64,000 bases of DNA, taken from NCBI GenBank assembly GCA_031761405.1, contig JASEVX010000003.1, positions 67,991,044 to 68,055,043 of the forward strand, read 5' to 3'. Each line of letters opens with the position of its first letter. Positions within the stretch are counted from its first letter, which is position 1. The notes under the pieces are model-generated. The model was not told the origin of the DNA and ran no database searches. It saw only the letters and a program-made list of their open reading frames with translations. The position numbers and the translations under genes are program-made. Positions 13,419 through 24,587 of this stretch are shown here, one piece after another. Origin of the DNA: Serripes groenlandicus (taxonomy: Eukaryota > Mollusca > Bivalvia > Cardiida > Cardiidae).

Positions 13419-13565
13419 AATTATCAAGGAGATGGCAATAAATAAGAAATAATAATAAAAAAAAGACAGATTTGAACTGCGCCAGGTGGAAAGGGTCTAA
13501 ATAAGTTCTTGCTCATACAGTATATGCTTCAGTACCCGAATTGTCTTAATTTAGGCAGTCTCGCG

Positions 13566-13594
13566 GGTGGGGCGGGGTGGGGGGGGGGGGGGGA
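13566..13594 (+). repeat. G-rich tract
   Basis: GGTGGGGCGGGGTGGG runs into an uninterrupted G run of about 15. It has enough G-triplets for a G-quadruplex on the plus strand. Isolated, with no gene beside it. Confidence 0.7.
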
Positions 13595-13854
13595 TTGGGT
13601 GAAATGTATTCAAGATTCGTCTGCTATAGATGCGTAAAAATACGTCTACAAGTGTGACAGGGATAGTTTACCTAATAGAACTCATAATAATTTTGAAAGA
13701 GGGAATGGGATAAAAGGAAAATTGTTAAAATCGAAACCTTTCTTCTTCTCTTACAATGTTTTCCAATAAGTTGTCCGTATTAAAGAAATGGCTATAGCAT
13801 GTTTGTGCAATCAATATGAAAGCAAATAGAGTTTAAGATCAATTATCACTTGTT

Positions 13855-14086
13855 TTAACCCTTTCCCTTATATGACAATTCTGAAGCAGACAACTTTGAA
13901 CATATTATGTCAAAAAAAGAAAAAAATCTCCATAATTGAATGGATAACCTATGAATAAAAGTGGAAAACATTGTGACAAAAGGAGAAATTGCTTGTTTTG
14001 AGCAATTTCGTCTTTTGTCACTATGTTTTCGAAAAGCCGTCTGCTGTAGAGGCGTCAGAAAGCGTCTATATGAGGAAAAGAGTTAA
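13855..14086 (-). mobile_element. MITE family C copy, reverse orientation
   Basis: Begins TTAACCCTTTCCCTTATATG, has the central hairpin AAATTGCTTGTTTTGAGCAATTT, and ends ATATGAGGAAAAGAGTTAA. The GTCTGCTGTAGAGGCGTCAG arm is near the right end, so it reads in the opposite sense to the 20196 copy. Confidence 0.85.
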
Positions 14087-14399
14087 ATCATGCCATCAAT
14101 GTAGTATCAAAGTCCAATTTAAATTCCAATAATACAAGAAAAGAGGAGGCAAACAACGCAAGTCAATGAGTCTGTTTCAAATACTTGTGCGAACAATTTA
14201 ATTGCATCAGCTGAATTTGAACATTCTATCTAGACCTCGTACATTGGTCATGGTCATGATTAGGCTCTTAAAATTAATAGTTGTTTGTTTTCGGTGGGTC
14301 AAGTGTTTCGAACTGGCCACCAAATCGATGAAATTGAAAGCTTCCCGCGTGTTAAATTTTTAATGGTTTTGCTGGGGACTCAAGATCCGTTGATTGTCA

Positions 14400-17215
14400 C
14401 ACCGTTTTGTTAATTTACAAATGAGCAGAATGCTGGAACTTGAATCAAGTTCTGTTTAGTTAAAAATTAGCAGAATGGTGGAACGATAATCTAGTTCTGC
14501 TGATAATTAAATTAGTGGAACAACAAATCTCGTTCTGCTGAGCTACAAATTAGTATAATAGTGGAAAGATAATCTAGTTAAGTTGATTTTCAAATCAGAT
14601 TAATGGTAGAACGATAATCCCGTTCTGCTGAGCTACAAATTAGCAGTATGGCTAAACGAGACTATTGTTATGCTGAGTTATAAACTAACAGTTTAGCTGA
14701 AAGATAGTTTCGTTATGCTGAGTTACAAACTGACAGTTTCGTTATGCTGAGTTACAAACTGACAGTTTAGCTGAACGACAGTTTCGTTATGCTGAGTTAC
14801 AAACTGACAGTTTAGCTGAACGACAGTTTCGTTATGCTGAGTTACAAACTGACAGTTTCGATATAATCAGCCAGCTAGTAGAATTGCGGAATGGTATTTT
14901 CAATCTGCTGAGCAGCGATACATGGCAGAATGTTAGAATAAATATCGTTCTGCTTAGTTACGATACACGGCAGAATGTTAGGAATATCGTCTTGCTTAGT
15001 AACGATACATTGCAGAATGTCAGAATAAATATCGTTCTGCTTAGTTACGATACATGGCAGAATGTAAGAATAAATATCGTTTTGCTTAGTAAAGATACAT
15101 GGCAGAATGTCAGAATACATATCGTCTTGCTTAGTAACGATACATGGCAGAATGTCGGCATAAATCTCGTTCTGCTTAATAACGATACATGGCAGAATGT
15201 TAGAATAAATATCGTTCTGCTTAGTTACGATACATGACAGAATGTTAGAATAAATCTCGTTCTGCTTAGTAACGATACATGGCAGAATGTCAGAATAAAT
15301 CTCGTTCTGCTTAGTAACGATACATGGCAGAATGTTAGAATAAATCTCGTTCTGCTTAGTAACGATACATGGCAGAATGTCAGAATAAATCTCGTTCTGC
15401 TTAGTAACGATACATGGCAGAATGTCAGATTACATATCGTTCTGCTTAGTAACGATACATGGCAGAATGTCAGAATAAATCTAGTTTTGCTTAGTAACGA
15501 TACATGGCAGAATATATATCGTTCTGCTTAGTAACGATACATGGCAGAACGTCAGAATAAATCTCGTTCTGCTTAGTAACGATACATGGCAGAATGTCAG
15601 ATTACATATCGTTCTGCTTAGTAACGATACATGGCAGAATGTCAGAATAAATCTAGTTTTGCTTAGTAACGATACATGGCAGAATGTTAGATTACATATC
15701 GTTCTGCTTAGTAACGATACATGGCAGAATGTCAGAATAAATCTAGTTTTGCTTAGTAACGATACATGGCAGAATGTCAGATTACATATCGTTCTGCTTA
15801 GTAACGATACATGGCAGAATGTCAGAATAAATCTAGTTTTGCTTAGTAACGATACATGGCAGAATGTCAGAATAAATCTCGTTCTGCTTAATAACGATAC
15901 ATGGCAGAATGTTAGAATAATTCTCGTCTTGCTTAGTAACGATACATGGCAGAATGTCAGAATACATCACGTTTTGCTTAGTAACGATACATAGCAGAAT
16001 GTTAGAATACATTTCGTTCTGCTTAGTAACGATACATGGCAGAATGTTAGAATAAATCTCGTCTTGCTTAGTAACGATACATTGCAGAACGTCAGAATAA
16101 ATCTCGTTCTGCTTAGTAACGATACATGGCAGAATGTCAGATTACATATCGTTCTGCTTAGTAACGATACATGGCAGAATGTCAGAATAAATCTAGTTTT
16201 GCTTCGTAACGATACATGGCAGAATGTTAGATTACATATCGTTCTGCTTAGTAACGATACATGGCAGAATGTCAGAATAAATCTAGTTTTGCTTATTAAC
16301 GATACATGGCAGAATGTCAGATTACATATCGTTCTGCTTAGTAACGATACATGGCAGAATGTCAGAATAAATCTAGTTTTGCTTAGTAACGATACATGGC
16401 AGAATGTCAGAATAAATCTCGTTCTGCTTAATAACGATACATGGCAGAATGTTATAATAATTCTCGTCTTGCTTAGTAACGATACATGGCAGAATGTCAG
16501 AATACATCACGTTTTGCTTAGTAACGATACATAGCAGAATGTTAGAATACATTTCGTTCTGCTTAGTAACGATACATGGCAGAATGTTAGAATAAATCTC
16601 GTCTTGCTTAGTAACGATACATGGCAGAATGTCAGAATACATCACGTTTTGCTTAGTAACGATACATAGCATAATGTTAGAATACATTTCGTTCTGCTTA
16701 GTAACGATACATGGCAGAATGTTAGAATAAATTTTGTCTTGCTTAGTAACGATACATGGCAGAATGTTAGAATAAATCTCGTTCTGCTTAGTTACGATAC
16801 ATGGCAGAATGTCAGAATAAATCTCGTTCTGCTTAGTAACGATTCGTGGCAGAATGTTAGAATAAATCTCGTTCTGCTTAGTAACGATACATGGCAGAAT
16901 CTCGTTCGTTTTGCTGAGAAATGAACAGGTAGATGACATAGTCTAACAAGTAGAACGCTCTACTGACTAGCAAACGTGCATATTTGCAAAACGGACCATA
17001 ATTCTGCTTAAGTGCCTTGCAGAATATCAACTGGACCATATCGTTCTACTGTTTGGTAAAGTGACACATTGGCAGAACGAGAGTATCTTGTTATTGGTAG
17101 CAAAACGGTAGAATGGTAGATATTCTCCCGAGTAGTCTACAAGCAGAATGGAAGACTGATATTTGACTTCTTCGTAATAAGGTAAGTTCTTATACTGGCA
17201 GAACGAGAACTTTAT
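14400..17215. repeat. 45-bp tandem array with decayed flanks
   Basis: The core (about 14880-16915, ~45 copies) repeats GTAACGATACATGGCAGAAT-GTCAGAATAAATCTC-GTTCTGCTTA, counted as 45 bp. The left flank 14400-14880 holds older variants (GTTATGCTGAGTTACAAACT, GACAGTTTAGCTGAACGA). The right flank to about 17215 keeps only TGGCAGAACGAG scraps. A block around 15841 is repeated exactly 540 bp later (12 monomers). The period is 15 codons, so both strands stay open (plus-strand unit ending SNDTWQNV; minus-strand unit containing CIVTKQNE). There is no start context, splice signal or flanking domain to support a gene. Confidence 0.95.
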
Positions 17216-17250
17216 TATTTGAATCACTGAACTGGGACAATCTCTTTCTT

Positions 17251-17612
17251 CTTACTATTAAGTACAGCATAACAAAAGCTGTGGCTATTTGTGCCATATC
17301 TAAAGTAGTGTCAACGCTTTTAAACTATGCTCAATAAAACACAAGAAAGTTTGGTGGTGATGACAGTAATTAAGAACAGCATAACAAAAGCTGTGGCTAT
17401 GTGTGCCATATCTAAAGTAGTGTCAACGCTTTTAAACTATGCGCAATAAAACACAAGAAAGTTTACCTATGGAGGTGATGACAGTAATTAAGAACAGCAT
17501 AACAAAAGCTGTGGCTACTTGTGCCGTATCTAAAGAAGTGCCATCGCTTTTAAACTATGCGCAATAAAACATAAGAAAGTTTACCTATGGTGGTGATGAC
17601 AGTAATTGAGTA
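17251..17612. repeat. 118-bp triplication covering the K2P exon end
   Basis: AACAGCATAACAAAAGCTGT, TATCTAAAGTAGTGTCAACG and CAATAAAACACAAGAAAG recur in three copies; the GGTGGTGATGACAGTAATT segment appears at 17353, 17471 (as GGAGG) and 17589, exactly 118 bp apart. The rightmost copy is the genuine end of the potassium channel exon. The other two are duplicates lying in the presumed intron. Confidence 0.9.
17465..17466 (-). other. Duplicated (decoy) splice donor in the intron
   Basis: The middle 118-bp copy retains CCATAG-GTAAAC on the minus strand, identical in form to the real donor at 17583-17584. The copied exon end would read LITVITSIG, with Thr to Ser before the filter Ile. The leftmost copy has lost the donor (ACCTAT deleted). 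Whether it is ever used is unknown. Confidence 0.5.
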
Positions 17613-18236
17613 CAGCAGGGAACCAGCAAATGACCATTGTTGCGTATCTGTCTGATCTATATCGGAACCATCCCAGCCATTCTTTTTGGCGTCAAGAACG
17701 TCTTTTTGGAACAATATCAAAATTTCTTCTGCAGCTAAAGTATAGTTTGGCTCAAAAAACACATTTAACCTAAGGGTTAGGTTCCATAATTGTTTTGCGT
17801 ACGTGGAACGTATGGAATTAACATGATGTCTTTTTAAAATCTCGTTTGGGGCTTCTAGACTTTTAAAAACAAATCCGCCTAGAATCGAATACGCCACAAC
17901 GGCTGAGCAAAGTCCTAGATTGGAAAATAAAAACGTTGAGAACTTTTTAAAACATTTTAAACAACGTGTGCCGCATTTCTTCTCCTTTTGAACGGTCGTC
18001 TGTTGCGACAAGATTTTACCGTCCTCGATGTCGTCTGCTTGGAAACTGGTAGTGTCAATATCAAGTTCGTCACCGTTAGGTGGCGTGGTAGACTCCCCGT
18101 GCGTTGCTAGACGCTCACCATTCAATCGACCCTGATCCGACATTTTGGTGGATTTCTTTGGCTTGCGACAGCATCCGCAACAACCACTTTTAGAAGGCGT
18201 TTCTTCACTTTCGTCGTCTTCAATGTTCACAGTCAT
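17585..18236 (-). CDS. Two-pore-domain (K2P) potassium channel, first coding exon
   Basis: The exon encodes 217 codons plus one base and stops at a GTAAAC splice donor (intron from 17584). Residues 1-100 are a cytoplasmic N-terminus with a Cys-rich patch (CCGCC near 19-23) and a second cluster near 88-95. Residues about 102-125 form a membrane helix (M1). Residues 128-200 form the extracellular cap region with two N-glycosylation sequons (NLT near 152, NYT near 164). Residues 201-217 match pore helix 1, SFAGSLLYSITVITTIG. The intron splits the first Gly codon of the selectivity filter, a position typical of K2P genes. The start is supported by an in-frame TAA 18-16 bases upstream (18252-18254) and purine at -3. 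K2P channels carry background K+ current as dimers; the invertebrate TWIK/twk group is the likeliest relative. Later exons (filter YG, M2, second pore) were not found and should lie to the left on the minus strand, within or beyond this window. Reading through the donor gives a short tail and a stop near 17550. Confidence 0.88.
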
Positions 18237-18406
18237 TCCTCCTGATTTCGATTATATCTACTATACAATCGGGATGTATTCTCTCTAATGATGTAAGTTG
18301 ATCTAGATTACCGTTTTCCAGAGTTTCTACACTGATATGTAAGATAACTGGTCTGTAATAACGTCTACATCTCCCCAGAAACAGACAATAATGTGTAGTG
18401 ATATAG

Positions 18407-18414
18407 TATTTATA
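18407..18414 (-). promoter_or_regulatory. TATA-box-like motif upstream of the K2P exon
   Basis: The minus strand reads TATAAATA, about 170 bases upstream of the ATG. In AT-rich DNA such motifs occur by chance. No initiator or start site was identified, so this is only a candidate. Confidence 0.2.
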
Positions 18415-18763
18415 AGTAAACGATATTTAATAAAACATCTGGAAAGTTTAAGATAAACAGACACGCATTGTGGTTTTTGTTTAGGGCGAACCGCTAATAC
18501 AGGTAGTTCAATTAATGCACAGAAATCAGTTCCCGATAAACAACGTGGGCTCTCAGTTTCATTTGTAAATGTCCGTTCAAGTAGCTAAATGCGTCAATTT
18601 GCGAAACACATGCCTTTCAAGTATAACATATTCTAGTAGGCATATCATCACTTTCGATTTTTTTTTATTTTACATTGAACAACCTCTTTGATGATAGGGC
18701 TTATCAAATAATATGAATTGTTTATGGAATACCGATTTCGCCAGTTTGAAAATTTACAACTCC

Positions 18764-18840
18764 GTCCAATGTTTATGCTAATGATATCATAGGATATTCT
18801 GGTCCAATGTTTATGCTAATGATATCCTAGGATATTCTGT
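18764..18840. repeat. Two tandem copies of a 37-bp unit
   Basis: GTCCAATGTTTATGCTAATG followed by ATATC and AGGATATTCTG occurs twice, adjacent, with two substitutions. Confidence 0.8.
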
Positions 18841-19195
18841 TTTTAACAGGAATCTGGCTTCTCGTTTTGTTTAACTTAACACCTCTTCATGTGAATATTC
18901 TTCCAAATAATCGAGTGATTAATGGGTGATTTACCTCGAGAATGAAGGTTTATACAAATCCAAATATAACACGGTCCGACGTTTCCTAGTTAACATATGC
19001 TTCGTATTAACTTTCTCGTAGAATTTATTTATGTCTCAAAATGTTGTTTATTTAAAATTTGCAACGTTTGTTTCTATTTTTATGATGAAATATTTTTCAT
19101 CATTTAATTTCCTCTTCTGCGACAATTAAAAAAAACGTTATATTTTTAACTTATTAATTTAATTGTTAATTTAGTGTTTATACATAAGCGTTCAT

Positions 19196-19234
<39 letters not shown>

Positions 19235-20195
19235 CAGCGTTTAGTACATGCACCGTGTTTCCTACTAAAATCCTTTTAATTCAAAACACCATCCCACATT
19301 CAACGTTTTATAAATAAATCACACTATTTGTTTAAATCCCTCCTCACACATATTGTTTCCGCTTCTTTAATCCTTAGATTTAATAATCCATTTTATTCAT
19401 TGTCGCCATTTAATTAAAACTTATCAAAATATAATAACTAGCACGTAAATATAACGGTTTAACAATCCTTTCATAAACTAGCAGTGTTTCATCCTAAAAT
19501 TCCAATAAACTACATACACACCGGTAACTCCGCTTTAATTAAGTATTTCAGTGACAGTTGGACTTTCTCGGTGTGCTTCGTAAACCGGTAAGCTGCGCTC
19601 CGGAGGTTTTCCCGTAGTATAATAGGAGCGTGAAACGATTTTCTCCCCAGTTTTATATATCCGTACTCTATAGACGAGATATCGGATAGGCAACGATAAC
19701 AGTTCACCCGTCAATAGTCGGAACGTCAAACGATGAATCCGCGCTAATTGGTATCCTTTATAATGTGTGAATTGACGGTAATTAAACTGTTAATACTGTC
19801 ATTAGAATTCATTCATGTACTGTCTTCGTGTACCGGGAACTGCCTGAAAGTAAATAGAAGACGAAAACGTGTTACCTGATACTTGGAGTGTTTGTCAAAT
19901 ACTAATACACCTGAAATGTCTAAATTGGTAACATGTTTAAAAGGATATACGATACAAATCTGAATAAAAAGCAGCAATCAATTTTAGACAAAACTTAAGG
20001 GGTAAGAAATATATTTCATGTGAAATTCTTTCTTTTTTGCGATTTTTTTTTTCAAAATTGGAGATTTGAAATTGTAAATGTTTATCAAAAGCAAGAACGA
20101 TTTTGAGACAAAACAGAAAATGTGAACTTGTTTGAATATAATTTTTCTTCTTTTGCCTTCTTATTGGTTTCTAAATGTCGCAGCTGCTAGTTGCT
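18841..20195. other. AT-rich intergenic region
   Basis: No supportable gene or dispersed repeat. It holds the TA microsatellite listed separately. The short overlapping minus-strand frames near 19510-19729 have no recognisable domain and are not called. Confidence 0.5.
19200..19233. repeat. TA dinucleotide microsatellite
   Basis: About 16 uninterrupted TA units. Confidence 0.95.
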
Positions 20196-20423
20196 CAACC
20201 CTTTCCCTCATATAGACGCTTTCTGACGCCTCTGCAGCAGACGGCTTTTTGAAAACATAGTGACAAACAATGAATTGCACAAAACGTGCAATTTCTCCTT
20301 TTGCCACAATGTTTTCCACTTTTAGTCATAGGTTATCCATTCAATTATAGAGATTTTCTACTTTTTTACAAAATATGTTCAAAGTCGTCTGCTGCAGAAT
20401 TGTCGTATGAGGGAAAGGGTTAA
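20196..20423 (+). mobile_element. MITE family C, good full-length copy
   Basis: Starts CAACCCTTTCCCTCATATAG and ends GTATGAGGGAAAGGGTTAA. Left arm carries CTGACGCCTCTGCAGCAGAC; the centre is GAAATTGCAC-AAAAC... GTGCAATTTC, here as GAATTGCACAAAACGTGCAATTTC in part; the right arm has AAAGTCGTCTGCTGCAG. Without the TTAA the terminus is CCCTTTCCC, reminiscent of piggyBac-type ends. About 228 bp, no protein. It serves as the family reference in this annotation. Confidence 0.88.
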
Positions 20424-20694
20424 AGATGTGATCTATAAAATAAGTAGTGACAAGAAATCCACCAAATGGTCGTTCACTGTTGGTGGACTATGAATGACGC
20501 TAGTCAATATGAGTTCTGTCATTTATTGGGAAGAATGAATGACCGAGCTATGATTCGACCGCCTGATCCCTAGCACTCGTCGTGATGAGCTCGACATTTC
20601 TCAGTGCCAAAAAAGGGAAACAATTACTGCCCAACCTGTGTTTAAAGACCACTCTTGGGAAGAGAGCAATCATATCTTTGATCACAGGTTGTCT

Positions 20695-20908
20695 TTAACT
20701 CTTTCAGCGCCAAATGCAATATTGAGGTTTTTGCAAACAATACTGATTCAGGTGAGTCAGCTCGTAACGAGCTGTCTCACCTGAAATCTGAATTGATTGC
20801 CTTTTAGTTTTCAAAAAAAGTCCAAACTTTTATTACACGATAAATGGAGACGCCCGAGTTTGAACATTGAAGAGTCTACTTTAAACAATTTGGCGCTGAA
20901 AGAGTTAA
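20695..20908 (+). mobile_element. MITE family B, full-length copy
   Basis: TTAACTCTTTCAGCGCC at left and TTGGCGCTGAAAGAGTTAA at right, with central hairpin CAGGTGAGTCAGCTCG / CGAGCTGTCTCACCTG. The open frame over it is incidental. Confidence 0.9.
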
Positions 20909-21147
20909 TTACAGGGTCATTTGTGCAGAACATGAGGAGTAATTGGGAAATTAAAAGTGTGATTACTATAGACGGGAACTTGCTTAAGAAAGGTGGTCTG
21001 TAGCACCCACCGGTTTGACTGTCCTACATATTTCATATCTAAAACTTTAGTATGATTTGATTCTGAATCGAAGCCTTGCCTCTTTCCTCGATTAGTTTTG
21101 ATTGCTTGCATAGTGTTTTAGACCGCTTTTAACTAGTCAGTCGTCAT

Positions 21148-21295
21148 GCTTACCCCCATAATCCTGAGCGCCAAGGAGAGAAAGAAATTACAACCAGTTT
21201 TAAAAAGTAATTTTATGACCCGGCCGGGGAGCGAACAGGCGACCTCCCGCACTGGAGGCGGACGCTCTACTACGATAGCAGAGAGGCAGTCTCTT
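21148..21295 (-). mobile_element. SINE head and body fragment
   Basis: On the minus strand, GTAGAGCGTCCGCCTCC and GTCGCCTGTTCGCTCCCC resemble tRNA A/anticodon and B-box parts, followed by CGGCCGGGTCATAAAA as in the other SINE copies. The SINE tail is absent. Confidence 0.6.
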
Positions 21296-21298
21296 TTC

Positions 21299-22030
21299 TA
21301 TGGGAGCCCTGGAGGGACTTCTTACTTCAATACTTCTGACTTCCATACTTCTAACTTTATTACTTCTAACTTCCGAACTTCTAATTTCATTACTTTTAAC
21401 TTCATCACTTCTAACTTTTAACTTCATTACTTATAACTACATTAACTTCTAACATCTAACTTCCAAACTTCTAACTTCATTACTTTTAACTTCATCACTT
21501 TTAACTCAAAACTTCATTACTTCTAATTACATTCACTTCTAACTTCATTACTTCTAACTTCCAACTTCCTTACTTCTAACTTCATTACTTTTAACTTCTT
21601 TATTTATAATTTCATTACATTCAACTTCCAATGTCCAAATTTATCTTACTTCAATACTTCTGACTTCAACATTTCTAACTTCATCACTTTTAACTTAAAA
21701 CATCCTTACTTCTAACTTTCATACTTCTAACTTCCTTACTTCTAACTTCATTACATTTAACTTCCAAGGTCGAACTCGTATTGTTTTCATTCGTAATGAA
21801 ATTAGAAGTTAGAAGTAATGAAGTTAGAAGTAAGGAAGTTGGAAGTTAGAAGTAATGAAATTAGAAGTTAGAAATGAATGGAGTTAGAAGTAATGAAGTT
21901 ACAAGTTAGAAGTGATGAAGTTAGAAGTAATGAAGTTAGAAGTTAGAAGTTTATGTAGTTAGAAGTAATGAAGTTAGAAATGATGAAGTTAGAAGTAATG
22001 AAGTAAGAAGTCCCTTCAGGGCTTCCATAC
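21299..22030. mobile_element. ~730-bp foldback built of ACTTCTAACTTC repeats
   Basis: The left arm (21299-21770) repeats TACTTCTAACTTC and close variants; the right arm (21796-22030) repeats GAAGTTAGAAGTAATG, its complement. The outer ends also match: TATGGGAGCCCTGGAGGG at left and CCCTTCAGGGCTTCCATA at right. The spacer is about 25 bp. Such a structure can form one long hairpin. No protein is encoded. Confidence 0.88.
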
Positions 22031-22050
22031 ATTTCTCAGGAAAGGCTTTC

Positions 22051-22267
22051 ACTCCCTTTCCCACATACAAGAAATAATCCACAGTAGACGACTTTGTAAA
22101 CATCTTGGCAAAATCATGGAAACTCTCTGTAAATGAAGGTATACTTATTGAATTGAGTTGAAAACATTGATGAGCAAATTATGAGCAATTTCTCCCTTTT
22201 CCACAATGTTTTTAAAAGTTGTCTGCTGCAGGTACGTCAAAAGGCGTCTACTTGTGGGAAAGGGTTA
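22051..22267. mobile_element. MITE family C copy
   Basis: CCCTTTCCCACATAC at left without a clean TTAA, GAGCAAATTATGAGCAATTT hairpin core, and CTTGTGGGAAAGGGTTAA at right. It belongs to a subgroup whose core is GCTCAT...ATGAGC rather than GCACAAAACGTGC. Confidence 0.75.
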
Positions 22268-22457
22268 ATCCAGAAACAATTTTTAAAATACCGGAGACTC
22301 TGAAATTAAAGCAAACTGCATCATTATGAACGCTTTTTCAACGGATTTTCTTACAGAACTGTGTATTTGTTATCACGTCACTTTGATGATTTTTAAAATT
22401 GCATGTTATATTATTTATTTTATTAATTTGAGACAATGGATTGTTGAATTCAATGGT

Positions 22458-22655
22458 GTTTAATTCCGTTTACAACAGTATTTCGGTTATATCACGGCGT
22501 TTCCTGTGTAGTTGACCAGTATTATTGGTGTTGTTTTTCCTGACACAATTCTTCCTCCGCAACCTATGAGGGATGCAATGACTACAATGTTTACAGTATT
22601 TTGTGTGACCCGACCGGGGATCGAACTCACGTATCCTGTTCGAATAGCAGACAGT
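22458..22655 (-). mobile_element. tRNA-derived SINE, minus orientation
   Basis: Tail GGTTATATCACGGCG at left and, on the minus strand, the B-box-like GAGTTCGATCCCCGG with GTCGGGTCACAC beside it at right. The A-box side is worn. Confidence 0.65.
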
Positions 22656-22714
22656 GGGAGAAAAGGGAAGAATGTGCCATTGAATCAATCAGGTAAAGCA
22701 CGTTATAAGCTGTT

Positions 22715-22900
22715 TTAACCCTTTCCCACATATTTATAGACGCTTTCTGACTTATCTGTAGGCGACGACTTTTGAAACTATATGACAAAAGAGGAAATTG
22801 TTCAAAATGAGAAAATTTCCCCTTTTTAACAAAGTTTTCAACGTGTTTCAGTTATTGTACCTTAATTTATATAAACATTTCCAAGTTTTTGCGAAGATCG
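22715..22900. mobile_element. MITE family C copy, right end missing
   Basis: TTAACCCTTTCCCACATA start, GACGCTTTCTGAC arm and the GAGGAAATTGTTC core are present. It stops where a second copy begins at 22903. Confidence 0.65.
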
Positions 22901-22902
22901 TT

Positions 22903-23120
22903 TTAACCCTTTCCCGCATACAATAAATCTGCAGCAAAAGACTTTGAAAACAATCATGCAAAAACATGCAAACTTTATAATAATGAGAGTATACTTACTG
23001 AACAAAGGTTGAAACAATCTGGCAAAAGATGAAATTGCTCATTTCTACTTTAGTCACAATGTTTTCAAAAGTCGTCTGCAATAGAGGCGTCAGATAGCGT
23101 CTATACGTGGAATCGGTTTA
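22903..23120. mobile_element. MITE family C copy, worn right end
   Basis: TTAACCCTTTCCCGCATAC at left. The right arm AAGTCGTCTGCAATAGAGGC and TACGTGGAATCGGTTTA end are degraded. It abuts the preceding copy. Confidence 0.7.
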
Positions 23121-23219
23121 CATGGAGCAATCCAACTTTGGTGCGTCGTGGCATTTCCAAAGAGAAGTCTGTAAGTTTCTTTACTTTTTGACGGTGACAC
23201 ACTTTGGTTGATGTCACGT

Positions 23220-23760
23220 GCAAACTAGGTTGTATGGCAATATTGAAATTGTTTGCAAACAATACTCGTAACGAGATGTTTCACTGCTTCCGTTTTCGTT
23301 TTCAAAACTCTGCCAGAATAGAATATCCCGATTTTGAAAATTAAAGAGTCTACTTTAAGAAATTCGTCACTGAAAGAGATAGTTTGAAGTTTCCAACTTT
23401 GGTTGGCGTTATTAAAACTAAGGTAATTAATTTGCAAATTGGGTTTGATGCAACAAGTACATGGTCGTATATTTGCAAACTAGGTTAACTCTTTCTGTGT
23501 CAATGGTAATATTGAAGTTTTCTGCAAACAATACTCGTAACGAGTTATTTCACCTGAAATCAGTTCTGTTTGCGTTATGATTATCAAATTATTCCCCAAA
23601 TGGAGTCTCCCGATTTTGAAGTCTACTTTAGGAAATTCGGCGCAGACAGACATTCCATGAAAGTTTCCAACTTTGGTTGGCGTTATTAAAACTAAGGTAA
23701 TTAATTTGCAAATTGGGCTTGATGCTACAAATACATTGTCGTAAATTTGCAAAACTTTGT
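23220..23760. repeat. Direct duplication (~260 bp) containing two relic family B MITEs
   Basis: GCAAACTAGGTT at about 23220 and 23475 begins two copies. Each holds a worn family B element (TGCAAACAATACTCGTAACG and TAGAGTCTACTTTA-like arms; 23227-23382 and 23485-23650) followed by TTTCCAACTTTGGTTGGCG and AAGGTAATTAATTTGCAAAT. The MITE and flanks were therefore copied together. Confidence 0.75.
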
Positions 23761-23955
23761 TGATGTAGTAAAAGTAATAGTCATACATTTGGTAAATGTC
23801 GTCAAAGCTCCAGTCATAAATTCGCAAACTTTGGTTGATGTTATTAACGATACGGTCATACATTGGCAAACTTTGGTTGATTTTATTAAAGATACGGTCA
23901 TAAATTGGCAAATTCTGGTTGATTTTATTAAAGATACGGTCATACATTCGCAAAC
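23745..23955. repeat. 42-bp tandem repeat, about five copies
   Basis: The unit is ACTTTGGTTGATGTTATTAA-CGATACGGTCATA-CATTGGCAA with the clearest copies from 23829. The same wording occurs in degraded form in the adjacent duplication (TTTGGTTGGCGTTATTAAAA), so the array probably grew from that flank. Several frames stay open because 42 is divisible by three. Confidence 0.85.
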
Positions 23956-23989
23956 TTAATGAACTAACGACCGCAAACTGGCAAACTAA

Positions 23990-24397
23990 ACTTTTAGTAC
24001 GTCAATAGGTAATAATTATTAAACTCTGAAGGAATTTAGATTGTTCATGTCCAGCTAGACAAATATAAATCATCGTACGAAGTACAAACCTATATAAAAC
24101 ATACGACAAAAACACTGCCATTACACTGATCGCGGCCTTATGCAAAATGCTTGTAAGTACACTAAATCACAATATATAATTACATTCGTTTAGCAATACG
24201 ACTTTGATATCTATGAAAAACTGTACGTCATCATTTTGAACGGGATAGTCGCGCTGGTTACCAGTACGTTCTCCCCGCCATACGATACATCGCAGACGAT
24301 TTCCCGGCTCGTATAACAACCCTTGTTTTATTTATGTGTCAGATAAAATAATAGATAATCGGACGGTTTTAGTTTACCGCTATTGATGCCCACTTTT
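23990..24397. other. Spacer without recognised features
   Basis: Mostly unique AT-rich sequence with no supportable gene. Confidence 0.4.
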
Positions 24398-24542
24398 ATC
24401 CCGGCCTCGACGCCGCAAAATATACCAAACGTGTTTGTGTTTTTTATCCCGGCCCCGAAGCCGCAAAATATACCAAACGTGTTTTGTGTTTCTTATCCCG
24501 GCCTCGAAGCCGCAAAATATACCAAACGTGTTTGTGTTTCTG
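24398..24542. repeat. 48-49-bp tandem repeat, three copies
   Basis: ATCCCGGCCTCGAAGCCGCA then AAATATACCAAACGTGTTTG begins at 24398, 24446 and 24495. The overlapping open frames here are products of the repeat. Confidence 0.9.
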
Positions 24543-24587
24543 GACACCAACGTACAGTATGTGTTCTACCGATTACCTGATACGATT

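Noticed and set aside
14884..16939. Repetitive proteins in the 45-bp array (SNDTWQNV and CIVTKQNE units)
   Set aside because: The period is 15 codons, so frames persist automatically on both strands; frames break wherever a one-base change makes a stop.
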